Source: Prorocentrum cordatum
Taxonomy: Eukaryota; Sar; Dinophyceae; Prorocentrales; Prorocentraceae
NCBI GenBank assembly: GCA_963575745.1
Contig: CAUYUJ010007191.1
Span: 372,501 to 436,500, forward strand
Length of the DNA stretch: 64,000 bases
Direction: 5' to 3'
Shown here piece after piece: positions 10,993 to 22,569 of the stretch. Both the position numbers and the translations under genes were made by a program. Under the pieces are notes generated by a model, which was given only the letters and a program-made list of their open reading frames with translations, searched no databases and was not told where the DNA came from. How positions within the stretch are numbered: position 1 is the stretch's first letter; the number at the start of each line of letters is the position of its first letter.

Positions 10993-11560
10993 TCAATTTG
11001 CGCTTGGCTCGGGGGGAGAGGGGGGGGGGCTGGTCGACGAAAAAGGCAAAAAGACAATACAAGACAAAAAAAAACAATCTGGGGGACAAGAAACCGTTGC
11101 GCGTCTAAGTGTACAGTGTGACCCAAAACTACAAAACAAAACAAAAAACAATCGGGAACACACAACAAACATGTGTTTTCACAATGCTTAGGCATGTACA
11201 CATGGATTTCCCTTGTGCGGCCATCACATTGAATCCCATTGCGCCTGGCTCGGGGGGAGAGGGGGGGGGCCTGGCCGACGAAAACTACAAAAAAGACAAA
11301 CAAGACAACCTGTGGGACCAAACCTGCGGTGTCTTTATGTGTACATTGGTTTTTAGTTTTACACAGAAAAAACACCAAAAATACAATCTGCAAGCAAGGA
11401 ACTACTGTATTTTTCATCGTGTTTTGGGCATGTACCTATTGATTCCCATTGCGAGGACACAACAGAATTCCTTAATAGGAATCAATGTGTAGAGTTCCAC
11501 AAAAAGATTATGTTTGATGGCCGTTCAATCGGAATCAATGTGCAAATTCCTTTGCGGGGC
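10850..11560 (+). repeat. Dispersed repeat complex R10, forward copies
   Basis: Two copies (about 10850-11110 and 11200-11400) share GTGCGGCCATC, TTGCGCxTGGCTCGGGGGGAGAG and an AAAAGACAA-rich tail. Each also carries short units resembling AATGGGAATCAATTTGTAAA. The reverse complement recurs at 11640-11880, 14240-14440, 15430-15640 and 15650-16000. No protein is encoded. Confidence 0.8.
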
Positions 11561-11569
11561 TCTACACAT

Positions 11570-11880
11570 TAGTTCAGATTAAAGAATTATGGTTGGTGAG
11601 CTCGCACTGGGAATTAATCTGTAAATGCCCAAAGACTGTGGAAATACAGTGTCCTTTGCTTCCAGATTTTCTGTTTTTGGTGGTTTTGTTGCTTACAAAT
11701 AAAAACCAATAGACACATAGAAACGCATAGTTTGTCTTGCCCCCCCAGATTGTCTTGGTTGTCTTGTCTGTCTCTGTTTGTGGTTGTTTTGTCTTGTTCG
11801 CTGGCCAGGCCCCCCCTCTCCCCCCGAACCAGGCGCAAAAGGATTCCATTTGAAGGCCGCACAAAAATAATCAATGTGTA
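11570..11880 (-). repeat. R10 repeat, inverted copy
   Basis: This holds the reverse complement of the 11200-11400 block, with CCCCCCTCTCCCCCCGAxCCAGGCGC and GGCCGCACAA. With the forward copies it forms a potential hairpin of several hundred bases. Confidence 0.75.
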
Positions 11881-11999
11881 AATGCCCAAGTACTGTGAAA
11901 ATGCGGGTGTCCGTTACTTCCAGATTGCTGTTTTCCTATATCCTAAGATGGGGTTCTTGTTATTACTTGGACGCCTCCTACTCCCTGCTCTTCTCCTCC

Positions 12000-12530
12000 C
12001 CTCCTCTCGGACTTACGCATACTCAGACTTACGCATGCCCATACTTACTCATGCACAGACTTACTCATACTCAGACACGCTCATACTCAGACCTACTCTT
12101 ACTCAGACTTACTCAGACCCAAATGTACACATACACAGACTTACTCATACACAGACTTACTCATACCCAGATGTACACATACACAGACTTACTCATACAC
12201 ATACTTACTCATACCCATATTTACTCATACCCGGACGTACTCATACACAGACTTACTCATACACAGACTTACTCATACTCAGACCTACTCATACTCATAC
12301 CTTCTCATGATCTGACTTACCGAGGCCTACGCATACTCAGACATACTCATGCTGGGACTTCTTCGTACCCAGACTTACTCATACCCAGATTCGTTCCCAG
12401 ACCTGCTCATACACAGACTTACTCATACTTTGACCTACACATACTAAGACCTTCTCCTAGTCTGAATCAATCAACGCACGGACTGGGACCTACTCATACT
12501 CAGACCTAATCATACTCAGACTCGCAAGGG
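12000..12530 (+). repeat. 16-bp minisatellite (CAGACTTACTCATACA)
   Basis: Units close to CAGACTTACTCATACA or CTCATACCCAGATGTACA repeat imperfectly for about 530 bp. The open frames (TYSYSD, LTHTQ) are repeat translations. Confidence 0.9.
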
Positions 12531-12531
12531 G

Positions 12532-14030
12532 AGCCGCCAGGGGTGCTTTCACAGGACCCTTCGCGGCCAATTTGTGGGGATGTCTCAAGCGGTTTGCTCG
12601 TTTTCATGCCCAACATCCTTTGCTTTCAGAGCAGATGTTGAGGATGTCTCAGGCGGGCGTTGGCTTCAGCACCCTTGAGGCGAGCCGCCAGGGGGTATAT
12701 CACGGGCCCGTTCGCGGCAAGTTTGTGGGGATGTCTTAAGCGGTTTGCCTGTTTCGGTGCCCAACAGCGCCTGCGATTACAACAGATTTGGAGGAAGTCG
12801 CAATCGGGGCGCTGGTTTCAGCACTCCTAGAGGGAGTCGCAATGGGTTATATCACGGGCCCGTTGGCGGCCAGTTTGTGGGGATGTCTCAGACGGTTTGC
12901 CTGTTTCGGTGCCCAGCATCGTTTGCAATTACAACAGATCTGGAGGATGTCACAGTCTGGGCGCTGTTTGACCACTCCTAATGGGGGCCGCCAGGGGTAT
13001 AACACGGGCCCGTTCGCGGCCAGTTGGTGGGCATGTCTCAGGCGGTTTGCCTGGGTCGATGCCCAACATCGTCTACGATTACAACAGATTCTGAGGATGT
13101 TTCATGCGGGGCGCTGGTTTCAGCACCCCTAAGGCGAGCCGCCAAGGGGGTATATCACGGGCCCGTTCGCAGCAAATTTGTGGGGATGTCTCAAGCGGTT
13201 TGCCTGTTTCGGTGCCCAACATCGTCTGCGATTGCAGCAAATTTGGAGGATGCCACAGCCGGGCGAGGGCTTCAGCACCCCAAAAGGGGAGCCGCCAGGG
13301 TGTATATCACGGGCCCGTTCGCTGCCAATGTGTGGGGATATCTCAACCGGTTTGTTTGCTTCGGTGCCCAACATCGTCTGCGTCTACAGCAGATTCAAAG
13401 AATGTCTCAGGCGGGGTGCTGGTTTGAGCACTCCCACATGGTATGTCACGGGCCCGTTCGCGGCCAGTTGGTGGGGATGTCTCAAGCGGTTTGCCTGTTT
13501 CGGTGCCCATCATCGTCTGCGATTGCAACAAATTCGGAGGATGTCACAAGCGGGACGCTGGCTTGAGCATTCCTCAGGGGAGCCGCCAGGGGGTATATCA
13601 CGGGCCCGTTTGGAGCCAGTTTGTAAGGATGTCTCACGCGGGCTGCTCGTTGTCATGCCCAACTTTCTTGGCTGTCAGATCAGATTCTGAAGATGTCTCA
13701 GGCGGGGCGCTGGTTTCAGCACCCCTAAGGGGGGCCGCCAAGGGTGTTTTCACGGGTCCGTTCGCGGCCTGTTTGTGGGGGTGTCTCAAGCGGTTTGCTC
13801 GTTTTCATGCCCAACGACCTTGGCTGTCAGAACAGATTTGGGGGATGTCTCAAACGAGGCGCTGGTTTCAGCACCCCTAAGGGGAGCCGCCAGAAGTGTT
13901 TTCAGCGGCCCGTTCGCGGCCAGTTCGTGGGGATGTCTCAAGCGGTTTGCATGTGTTTATGCCAACATCCTTAGCTTTCTGAGCAGGTTTCGAGGATGTC
14001 TCAGGCGGGGCGCTGGCTTCAGCACGGCCT
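12532..14030 (+). repeat. 151-bp satellite, ten tandem units
   Basis: Units begin near GGAGCCGCCAGGGG at about 12532, 12681, 12832, 12983, 13134, 13287, 13433, 13579, 13730 and 13882, so the period is 149-153 bp. Each contains ACGGGCCCGTTCGCGGCC, GTGGGGATGTCTCAAGCGG and GAGGATGTCTCAGGCGGGGC. Two subtypes exist. Units 1, 9 and 10 carry a GTTTTCA (or CTTTCA) start with CATGCCCAACxxCCTT; the middle units carry TATATCACGGGCCCG with TGCCCAACATCGTCTGCG. The period is not a multiple of three, so the peptide repeats in the frames are not a protein. Confidence 0.95.
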
Positions 14031-14239
14031 GGCAACTGACGAGGGGGAGTGAATAGGAGGCTCATATTCAATCCTACTCGAAGCTCAATCTGACTCATAC
14101 TCACTCCCTCGCATTCGGTTTCACTTGTCTTTGTCGGCCCTGTCGCCCACGTGGGCGCGCTATTATAATCAAGCGTTCATGAACAGACGCTCACCATGGC
14201 ATGACATAAAACATGCGATGCACAGATGGGGAGCCCCAC

Positions 14240-14440
14240 GCAGTGAGTATTTCTTGTGTTTTTTATTTATAAGTAAAAAGCCAAGCATGCGAAAACAAAA
14301 CGCAACGCTCGATGTCCCCCAGATTGTTTGTTTTGTCTTTTGTGTCTTTATCGTCGGCCAGGCCCCCCCTTTTCTCCCCCGGGCCAGGCGTAAAGCGATT
14401 CCATTTGAAGGCCGCACAATAGGAATCGACTTGTGAGTCT
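14240..14440 (-). repeat. R10 repeat, inverted copy
   Basis: Contains GTCGGCCAGGCCCCCCCTTTTCTCCCCCGGGCCAGGCG and GAAGGCCGCACAATAGGAATC, as in the other inverted R10 copies. Confidence 0.7.
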
Positions 14441-14740
14441 GCACAAAAGGATTTCGTTTGTTTCCCACACAATGGGAACCAATTTGTCGTGCCCCAGAAA
14501 TGGGGTTCAACCGCACGACACATTGTAAACAATTTGCAATTCTGCACAAAAGAATTGCAAGCGTATCCTACACTATGGGAGTCAATTTGAACGTCTGCGC
14601 ACAGGGATTTCAGTTATCTCCTAAACAACAACAATCGATTTGCAACATCTCCCCAACGAGATTCTGTTTGAAAGCCCAACAATAGTGATCAACTTGCACA
14701 ACCCGCACACAATGATTCTGTGTGTATGCCGCATAATATT
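14410..14740 (+). repeat. Diverged tandem repeat of about 53 bp
   Basis: Five to six diverged units follow the pattern CACAATAGGAATCAATTTG then CTGCACAAAAGGATTTCxGTTT. The same short units punctuate the R10 copies. The stretch 14760-15240 is unique, with no supported gene. Confidence 0.6.
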
Positions 14741-15239
14741 CAACCATTGGCCACTGCCCATGGAGAATGTCCAAGTGTGGGACGCGATTGGTTCCACAGT
14801 GACTCACTCTTATCTGGGCAAGGCAGCGTCGCCGCAAGCGCGACGAGCAACAGTCACTGAGGATGCTGCGCAAGGGGTCTGGGGTGCTCTTGGGGGCCCT
14901 GCTTGGAAGGGGCCACAACAATGTCGAAAGCCTAGAGGGTTCAAGGCAGAAGGCTCCTAGAATGAGCATGGCGGCTCTCAGGGATTGTGAAATGCCCTTG
15001 CTGCAGTCAGTGAGAAAACTACGTGAAGATGCGACGCAACAGTCAGTGATAACACTACGTAACGACGCAATGCAACGCCCAGAAATTCACAGCAAAGCCC
15101 TGAACGAGTCGCCTGTCCTCGCCCAGAGGTCAGAGCCCATGTGCCAGTAATGCCACTGCGCAGCGCGCGCGCTGGCGTCGTACTTTCTGGTGCCCGAAAG
15201 GGCGGAGGAGCGTTGTTTGTTTTTCATTGTGTTTGGGTG

Positions 15240-16020
15240 TTTACAAATCGATTCCCATTGCGAGGCCACCAAACAGAATTCCCGAATAGGAATTAAGGTG
15301 CAGAACCCCACAAAATGATTTACGCAATGATTCCGGATGCACGGCTATCAAGCATAATCCCTGTGGAGCTCTACAAATTCTGTATGGTGGCCTCGCAGTG
15401 GGAATCAATTTGTAAACGCCCAAACACTGTGAAAATTCAGCTTTCCTTGTTTCCAGATTGTCTTTGTTGGGCGTTTTTGATTTACACATAAAAAATGTGA
15501 TTATAAAGCAAAGCGTTTTCTGGTCCCACATATTCCCTTGTTTGTCTTTTTCGTCGGCCAGGCCCCCCCTCTCCCCCCGAGCCAGGCGCAATGGGATTCA
15601 ATGTGGTGGCCGCACAATGGAAATCAAATTGTAAATGCCTAAACACTGTGAGAAAAAAACACACACAGGTTTCTGTGTTTCTAAACTTTTTGTTTGTGGT
15701 TTGGGGCTTACGCTTAAGGACAAATTGACATGTTTGTAAAACAAAAAGGGCTTTTGGTCCCCCAAATTGTTGTTGTTTGTCGTGGTTTGTCTTGTTTGCC
15801 TGTTTCGTCGGCCAGCCCCCCCCTCTCCCCCCGAGCCAGGCGCAAATGGATACTATTTGATGGCCGCACAATAAGAATCCATCTGCATTTCTTTATAAAA
15901 TGGTACCAATCGTCTCCCAGACAATAGGGATCAATGTGTGTTGCCCCGCAACAGAATTTCAGTTGAAGGCCGCGCATCAGGAATCAAGCTGTAAGTCTGT
16001 ACAGAGGATACTGTGCAAGA
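15240..16020 (-). repeat. R10 repeat, two further inverted copies
   Basis: Blocks at 15430-15640 and 15650-16000 match the reverse complement of 10850-11110. They include CGTCGGCCAG, CCCCCCTCTCCCCCCGAGCCAGGCGCAA and the GCGGGGCAACACA region. Confidence 0.75.
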
Positions 16021-16108
16021 AGTCATGGTGTAAACAAGCGCAACACAGTCACATTTTGCTGAAGCAAAAAACACAAGAACAAATAGATCACAGGAGGGGC
16101 ACTTACCG

Positions 16109-16109
<1 letters not shown>

Positions 16110-16140
<31 letters not shown>

Positions 16141-16205
16141 TATATGTATATATGTGGATATATATATATATATATGTATGTATGTATATATATATATATA
16201 TAATA
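16110..16205. repeat. (TA)n and (TATG)n microsatellite
   Basis: Alternating TA with ATGTATG interruptions. From 16206 to 17830 I see unique, moderately GC-rich sequence with no recognisable exon, RNA or repeat family. Confidence 0.9.
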
Positions 16206-17835
16206 CACACATAAAGACAATCGGATTATGTGGGCCATCCACGGGGAAACATTGCGGGGACGTTCTAGCTATGTCGCCAACCCCTGGATATGGAAAACGG
16301 CCCAGCAAGTTCCCGCACATGGCTTACTCATCCACTGCCTGTGCCACGTGCTCAGTCGCCCGTGCCCTAGGCCGCCCTGCGAATAGCACGGCATGAATTG
16401 ACACCATACTCCCGTGGATTGTCACGAGGACCGCACAGACGCACGTGTTCTCTCCCCTGGTGTATATGACGCGTTCGATTGCCACACAATTTGGGTTTCC
16501 CCGTACACACCAAGCCCTCCCGTACACACCATCCATTATGAAGCCCTTACTAGACACGCTCAATTCTCGCAATCCGTATATACCGAGGTCCTGTGACATT
16601 GCCATGTACACAAAAGGTTCTGTCGGTGATCACGCCAGATGTGTTCCTGGGTTTCGAACGCCATGTTCGGGCCTGCCCCGGGTTTGCCGCCGTCTCTGTT
16701 AAACACAACCATAGGATGCGATAGGATGCGTGGCAAATTGAAAATTGGCGCGGGCATTGGAGCATCGTCACCTCGGGAGCTGCCTCTTTTCACCCAGCAC
16801 CCTGGTGTATATCATGTGAGCTTCCAATTCTGGGGCCCACACGACGCCGCTCCCGAACCCGTTGTGCGGCAACTTGACGTGTTTGCGTCAGCCGAACCCC
16901 CTGATTCTGGCAGCCACTCACGAGAGACACATACGAACGATCCACACACTGGGCTGCTAAGGTCCTCCTCCTCCTTCTTTTGAGCAAGCGGTGAACCCCT
17001 TGGAATAGAACCCCGTTCAACGTGTAGAGGCCGCCCCCCGGGCGACATGGCCCAGAAAACACTCACTCCACGACAAGCGGAGGCCCAAGCCGCAATAGAT
17101 ATTTGCGCTGACGAGATTGGCAGTGGCCAGGGGCGATCCTCGTGCAGGGGGGGGCATCTGGCATGAACCTCGACGACAACACATCGCGCAAGTCGCGCTA
17201 AAATGCGGGTGCCATGAAATTCACGGGACGGGCAGGGTCCCTGAAACGACGGGATGTCTGGGCAATGTCTATGAGACCTGAAGACCATCAACCTCGCGAT
17301 AAGAAGAAACGCCCGAGTGCGGCGCATCACGGCCATCCTGGCGGAAGTCGTCCACCACGAGGCGAGGCGGAAGAGGTCGCCCGTATCAAAGACAAACCAA
17401 CTCCAGAACGACCCCTTACCCCGCTGAGATGGCAGACGCGAGGGCCACGTTTTAGGGCCGCGCACTGCGCCACCTGCGCGCGAAAAACAGCAAACAGTGA
17501 TCTGTCAGGAATAATGCGCGAACGGCGGGGTTCTGCATCACAGGGTTGACCGTGCCATGGATTCTCAGGGACTCGATTCCCCAAGCTCGCGCAAGAAGCC
17601 AAGGCACTCAGCTGAAAGCCTGCACCCGACTTCTCGATTTCATCGTGACGTGGGAGCCCGAACCCATAGTCCCCATGCTGGGGACCGCCTCCTCGTCCCA
17701 GGTTATCTTGGGACTGTCTGGCCCAATGCCCGAGACGGGCTTCCAAAGACCACCACGCAAAATGAGAAACGCCGCCTCGAGTTCCCCATGACGCGAGATG
17801 TCTGGGAGTATGCACCTCTTCCCCGCCCTGGGAGA

Positions 17836-17988
17836 GGCTCAGTGTATGTATACACCACGTCGTTCGGTCGGACAAGGACCTCGGTGCATCGGCGCTCCGC
17901 CTTTGCAACTCGTGGGACGCTGGAGCGTCTCGTCGGCACGCTGATTGGCTCTCTGGTCGCCCAGACGACGAGGAGTATACGTCGAGCC
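17836..17988 (+). mobile_element. M7 short inverted-repeat element, copy 1
   Basis: GGCTCAGTGTATGTATACACCACGTCG at the left is inverted at the right as ACGACGAGGAGTATACGTCGAGCC. The copy at 58456-58623 has arms GGGCTCAGTGTATACACC and GGTGTATACGTCGAGCCC. Middles are shared only weakly. No target duplication was found. Confidence 0.65.
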
Positions 17989-18194
17989 CCTCGATCCGTC
18001 GCCCCCTCCCCATTTCTCGTCGCCCGCATTGCCCCGCAATGCTCCGCCCCGGGCGTCAGCCCCCCTGGAGACTATACCCCGCTCGCTTGGGGGCCGCGTC
18101 ACTCAGCGCCGGCCACGCCCTCGGCAGGCTGGGTCAGCAAGCCATCGCCGTCCATCATCGCCGCCAGCGCCACCTCCAGGGACTCCTGCGGAGC

Positions 18195-18350
18195 CTCCCA
18201 GACCCCCGACGTCGTGACTTCTGCACAGCGTCGACCCACAGAGCTGCGAGCCCATTCCCCGGGACCCGTTTTCGTCCTGAGCCGTTTTGTTGACGGTCCC
18301 GAGGCCCGGTGAGGGCCCCCAGCGGCCGAAGACAGCGAAAAGCCTCCCGC
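18195..18350 (+). repeat. Dispersed repeat R3, copy 2
   Basis: Matches the reverse complement of 3165-3310 and the block 22570-22690. It lies immediately downstream of the last supported exon of the histone-fold gene, on the 3' side. Confidence 0.65.
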
Positions 18351-18365
18351 CGGGATTTTGGTCAC

Positions 18366-18638
18366 AGCGCCAGGGGCTCTGGCCTCCTCGCCCCCGCGTG
18401 CGGCGCTGGTCGCGCCGGCAGGCGCTCCGACGCCGGGGGTGCCGCCGGTCGCGGCGGGCGCGGCGCCGGGCCTCGGCGGCCCGAAGAAGCTGCTCAGCGG
18501 CCGCGGCGCGGGCGCCGAGGTCGCCGGCGGCGCGGCGGGCCCCGCGGCCGCCACGGCGCGGGGCTTCTTGGCCGGGTGCGGGTCCGCGGCGCAGGGCCCC
18601 GAGGCCGCGGGGCGCTTCTGCTGGCCGAAGAGCAGCTG
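18366..18638 (-). CDS. POLE3-like gene, C-terminal exon with PCNA-box-like motif
   Basis: This is a candidate fifth piece of the histone-fold gene. It follows a GGCCCTCCAG acceptor (AG at 18639-18640), is open for 91 codons with almost every third base G or C, and could end before a GTGACC donor at 18365. It starts QLLFGQQKRPAASG, has a basic cluster (AKKPR) that could be a nuclear signal, then an Ala/Pro linker, then RPLSSFFGPPRPG. LSSFF fits the hydrophobic and aromatic positions of the PCNA-interacting box, although the usual first Gln is Pro. A phase-0 junction with the previous exon is possible using a GC donor. Membership rests on strand, proximity and plausibility. The frame stays open into repeat R3, so the true end is uncertain. 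Confidence 0.4.
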
Positions 18639-19418
18639 CTGGAGGGCCGGAGGGCCGGGTGCTGCCAGAGGTGCCCCTGGCCCGAGGAGCCCCCCAGGAT
18701 TTCTCCGGCGAGGCCCCCACTAGGCCTCCTCTGGAGAGCACCCCTCGCGAGGCCCCTCTGGGCCCCAGGGGCTCCAAACTTGAGCGATGAGCCTGACCTT
18801 CCAGAGAGCTATTTTTTAGCACTGGAGGCCTAAAAGCCTAAAAAACTTAACGAAACAGCCTAAAACCAAGACGTCGAAAAGCTCTGGGATAGGTTCTTAA
18901 GTCGGGTGCCATCTTTTAGCCCTCCTGAAAGGTCAGGGGAGCTGGGGGCGCCTCGGGCCAGGGGCACCCTTGGCGACGCCCGAGAGGGTCGGGGGCCGGG
19001 GCCGCCGCGGGGCCTGCGGCGGCCGCGGGGTCCTGCGCGGGGTCTGAGGCCTCCGCCGGCGGCGGCGCGCCGAGGGCTGCCTGCGGGGGCGTCGCCCGCA
19101 GCGGGCGCCTGGTCCGCCCTGTCTCGCGCGCGCTTCGCGCCGCACGAGGCGCGAGGTGCGAGGCGCGGCTGTGACTCGCGCGCTCGCGCGGTCCCCTCGC
19201 GGGGAGATGGGAAGCCGTCTGGCCCAGACCGTCAAGCGCGAGGCGCGACCAGCTTCGCGGCACTGCGGGGGCTGACCTACCTGGGGTGCGGAGGGGGCCC
19301 GGCGGAGTCCAGTCTGCCGCGGAAGAGGAGGATGAGTGGACACAGACGCGGAGGAACAGGAGGGGCAGGGACACGACGACCACGACGAAAGGTGGCGAAG
19401 GAACTGTCTACGCCCCGC

Positions 19419-19620
19419 GGCCTCTTTCTGCTGCTGCTCCCGAAGCTGCTCCAGCAGGCGGACGCCTGGAGGGCGAAAGTCGGCCGGGAGCAGGTCTGGA
19501 TAGAGCGACGCGACCTTGGCCGCTGTGGGGGGCAACTGGGCCTGGAGGAACTTCATGACGTGCTGCACGCCGATCGTCGTCTTCTTGGCAGCTGCGAGCG
19601 TCCGCCCACGGCCCATCTTC
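19419..19620 (-). CDS. POLE3-like gene, exon with histone-fold helix 3
   Basis: Follows an acceptor CGAGGCCAG (AG at 19621-19622) and is open through KMGRGRTLAAAKKT, VQHVMKFLQAQLPP and LLEQLREQQQKEA. GRGRTLAAA aligns with the GKRKTLNAS loop before helix 3 in human POLE3, and VQHVMKFLQ fits helix 3. The rest is a helical, Gln/Glu-rich extension. The phase matches the preceding exon exactly: two bases there plus one here make an Ala codon. The donor is ambiguous, either GC at 19418 or GT at 19411. Third positions are strongly G or C, as in a dinoflagellate gene. Confidence 0.6.
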
Positions 19621-19825
19621 CTGGCCTCGGGCGCGTGCCGCTGCCGATCTGGGCTGACCGCCGGCCCGACCCGCGCCGCGCCCGGTCCGGCGAGGCACCG
19701 CGCCGATCGAGGGGCGGCCTTCCAGGCGGGCCAGCCGGCTTCCTGGAAGGGTGCCAGCCCCCCTTTGAGAACCGTGCTCCCCACGCCTCCTGATCGCGCG
19801 AGTGTAGCGCAGGGCAGGGTCTCGA

Positions 19826-19960
19826 GCGGGGATGGATCGGGAACCTCTGAGAACCGCCAGGCCTGGGCGATGTATCGGGCGCCGCGGCCGTTCCAGAGAG
19901 CTCCAGGACCAGAATGCCCTGAGATTGTTCTGGAACGCTCTGGTGAGGTCATCCTGGGCC
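19826..19960 (-). repeat. Dispersed repeat, inverted partner of 25255-25405
   Basis: Shared blocks include GATGTATxGGGCGCCGCGGCCG and GGAACGCTCTGG, in opposite orientation to 25255-25405. Both copies lie within or beside introns of the POLE3-like gene. Confidence 0.6.
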
Positions 19961-19976
19961 TGCCTGAGTCAGAGGT

Positions 19977-19994
19977 GGGGGGGGGGGGGGGGGG
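19977..19994 (+). repeat. 18-base G homopolymer
   Basis: An uninterrupted G run. It is a possible G-quadruplex or an assembly weak point. Confidence 0.9.
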
Positions 19995-20516
19995 CGAAGG
20001 CCGCCAGACACCTGCACTTCGTCGTAGAAGGAAGGTGTGGCGGGGGGGGGAACGACTGTCATTCAGTGTGAGTGCGGCCGCTTCCAAGTTCCAGGGCCGA
20101 CAAAGCAACGACCCGCGCGAGGCAGGAAACTGGTCCCTGGTACGACGGGGTCGAGAACTCCAATGGGCCAGGTCGTGAAAAACCAACAACGCAAAGCTGG
20201 AGGCCTGATGACCCTGTGCCAATCTGCGCGCGATTGGGCCGGGCCGACTCAGCCCTCCGATGCCGCGATTCGGGGCGTACCCCCATTATTGTTCGCGAGG
20301 TGCACCGGACTAATTTGATTGCCTGACTGGCTGACTGCCTGGCTGACTGCTACGTCTTCCTTTCGCAGAATTGCCGCCAGAGCCATCTGGTCCTCACGGC
20401 CCCTCCTGGCGGACTGGGAAAGGCTACAAGTAAAAGTTTGGAGATACGGTGCGCCACTGGTGGGTGAGCACACTCGGACTGGTCGCACCCATGAGGCGGC
20501 CGTTTCCTCGTCAGTG

Positions 20517-20930
20517 GCCGAGTGCGCAGCCTGTGGCGCAAGCGCCCGCAGGCCATTTCGGCTTCGGTCGCCGAGTGCGCAGCCCACCGGGCAGAAATAG
20601 CAGGTCGGTTTGGCTTCGGCCGCCGAGGGTGCAACTTTTGGCGCCACCAAAGGCAACATGTTCTGTCCTCGGTCGCCGAAAGCGCAACTTTTGGCGCAAC
20701 CAGCAGCAAGCCGTGAGCTCTCGGAAGCCGAGTGCGCCACCCATGGCGCAACCACCAGCAGGACGTTCTAGATTCGGCGGCCGAGTGCGCAACCCATGGT
20801 GCATACCACCAGCAGGCGATTTCAGATTTGGTTACCGTCGTTTCATTCTCGGCCGCCGAGTGCGCAGCCGACAGCATAATGCAATTAGCTACATACCATG
20901 TTAGCTTCGGCCGCCGAGTGCGCAACCTAC
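20517..20930 (+). repeat. Tandem repeat of about 52 bp, eight units
   Basis: Units start CCGAGTGCGCAACC and end TTCGGCCG. Middle parts share GGCGCAACCACCAGCAGG. Confidence 0.75.
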
Positions 20931-21300
20931 GTGTATGGTGCAACCCATGGTCGCCTCGCGGATGGCGCAACGAATGTCGCAGCCCATGGATGGCGCCATC
21001 CATGGCGTAACCCACGGATCGAGCAACCCATGGGTCGCGCAACCCACGCAAACCACGGATGGCGCAACCAATGGCGCAGCCCATGGACGACGCAACCTAT
21101 GGCACAGCCAATGGAGTGACAGATGGCGCATCCCATGGATGGCGCAACCCATGCACGGCGCAACCCATGGCGCAACCTGTGCATGCCGCAAGCCGTGCAT
21201 CGCAAAAACTATGGCGCAACCCATGGACCGCGCAACCCATGGCGCAGCCCATGGATGCTGGACCCTGTGGCGCAACCCATGGCGCGCCGCATGGGTGACA
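20930..21300 (+). repeat. GGCGCAACCCATGGAT minisatellite
   Basis: Units of about 15-17 bp containing GCGCAACCCATGG repeat imperfectly. The many in-frame ATGs give false open frames (MAQPMDGA-like). A (CA)n tract follows at 21297-21313. Confidence 0.9.
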
Positions 21301-21319
21301 CACACACACACACATGCAC

Positions 21320-22560
21320 TTACACTTTGTAGGCGATCGCGGCCTCGCGCGCAGCAGCGAGGCGGAGAAAGTCCCAGGCAACAAGGGCGCGCGCGCGGTT
21401 GGCCCCTCAGAAGAGGGGGCAGGGCTCTAAAAGGGATCGAACTTTGCCATGCGCATACCAGGGCATTGGCAGCGAGGGAGATGGGGTGCAGGACACACCA
21501 AAGAGGCAGGCAAGTAGGTGCAACGTGCGGCCAGGCGGCCGAGACGAGACGAGCGGAGCGAGGTGGGCCAGCTACCCGCCGAACAGGGAGGCCGAGGCGG
21601 GCACTGCACGGCCGAGCGGCCGGCAGCACGGGGTGTGGCCGCGTGGACGCGGGAGCAACGCCTTACGGGCATGGTGCCTAGGCGAGGAAGAGGGGGGGTG
21701 GCGTCATCGCACCCCCCACGCACTTTTTGTTCCTCGGGTCGAGAGCGCACCTCTTCCGGTCGAAGAAGCTGAGCGGGCCGCGCGAAGCTTGAAATAGGCA
21801 GAGAAGAGGAGGGAGGAAGCGGCGGAGCCTCAGAGCGAGGCCGAGAGGAGGCATAGCCTCGGATACAGGACCCCCACACACACACACACACACACACACA
21901 CGAACAAGCAAAAACCCTCTTCGGGCACGCGCGGCCGAGGCAGAGAACAGCCGCTCGCACACTCGTCGAGCCCCGGGCCCGGCGAAGCGAACCGATACGC
22001 CGGGCTGCGGCGCGGGCGACGCTCCCGGCGGCTGGCCTCGGGCATGTCGCGGGGAGCAGCGGGCGCAGCGGCGCCGCGCGGGCACCGGGCGAGCAGGGAC
22101 CCGCGGAAGCGGCGGCGGGAAGCGGGCGGCGGGCCCCCCTGGGGCAGGGCTCGAGGCCGCTGCAGGTCGCTCGAGGCAGGAACGTGCCACAGAGGGCTGC
22201 AGGAGCCCACCCCAGAGAGGACACGCGAGGAGGGCACAGAGGGCTGCAGAAGCCCATTCCAGAGGTGACGCGCGGGAGGGCTCAGCAGGCACTTCCCCTC
22301 CGCAGCAGCAGAAAACCTGCCTCAGAGACGCATCGCGAGTCGCTCTGAGCTCCCGGCGCGGACCGCCCACGCGGACGCAGGAGTTCCAGAACCCTGGAGG
22401 GTACTGGCACGCAAAGATCCATTGCAGATTGCCCTGGACCCGAAAAATGCCCCCCCAGAGGCAAAACAAAGACAAAAAACAACGAGACGAAAATCAATAT
22501 GGTAGAACTCTGGGGACCTGAACCTCCAGTGTTTCAATTTTTCCAAACTTGGACTCCCAA
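21320..22560. other. No gene recognised; (CA)n at 21871-21902
   Basis: GC-rich sequence inside the third intron of the POLE3-like gene. The only clear feature is the CA repeat. Open frames have no domain or paired splice sites. Confidence 0.45.
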
Positions 22561-22569
22561 CGAAGGCTC

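Noticed and set aside
13024-13880. Overlapping frames with repeated peptides (CLKRFACFGAQHRLRLQQI)
   Set aside because: The 151-bp unit changes frame each period. These are satellite translations.
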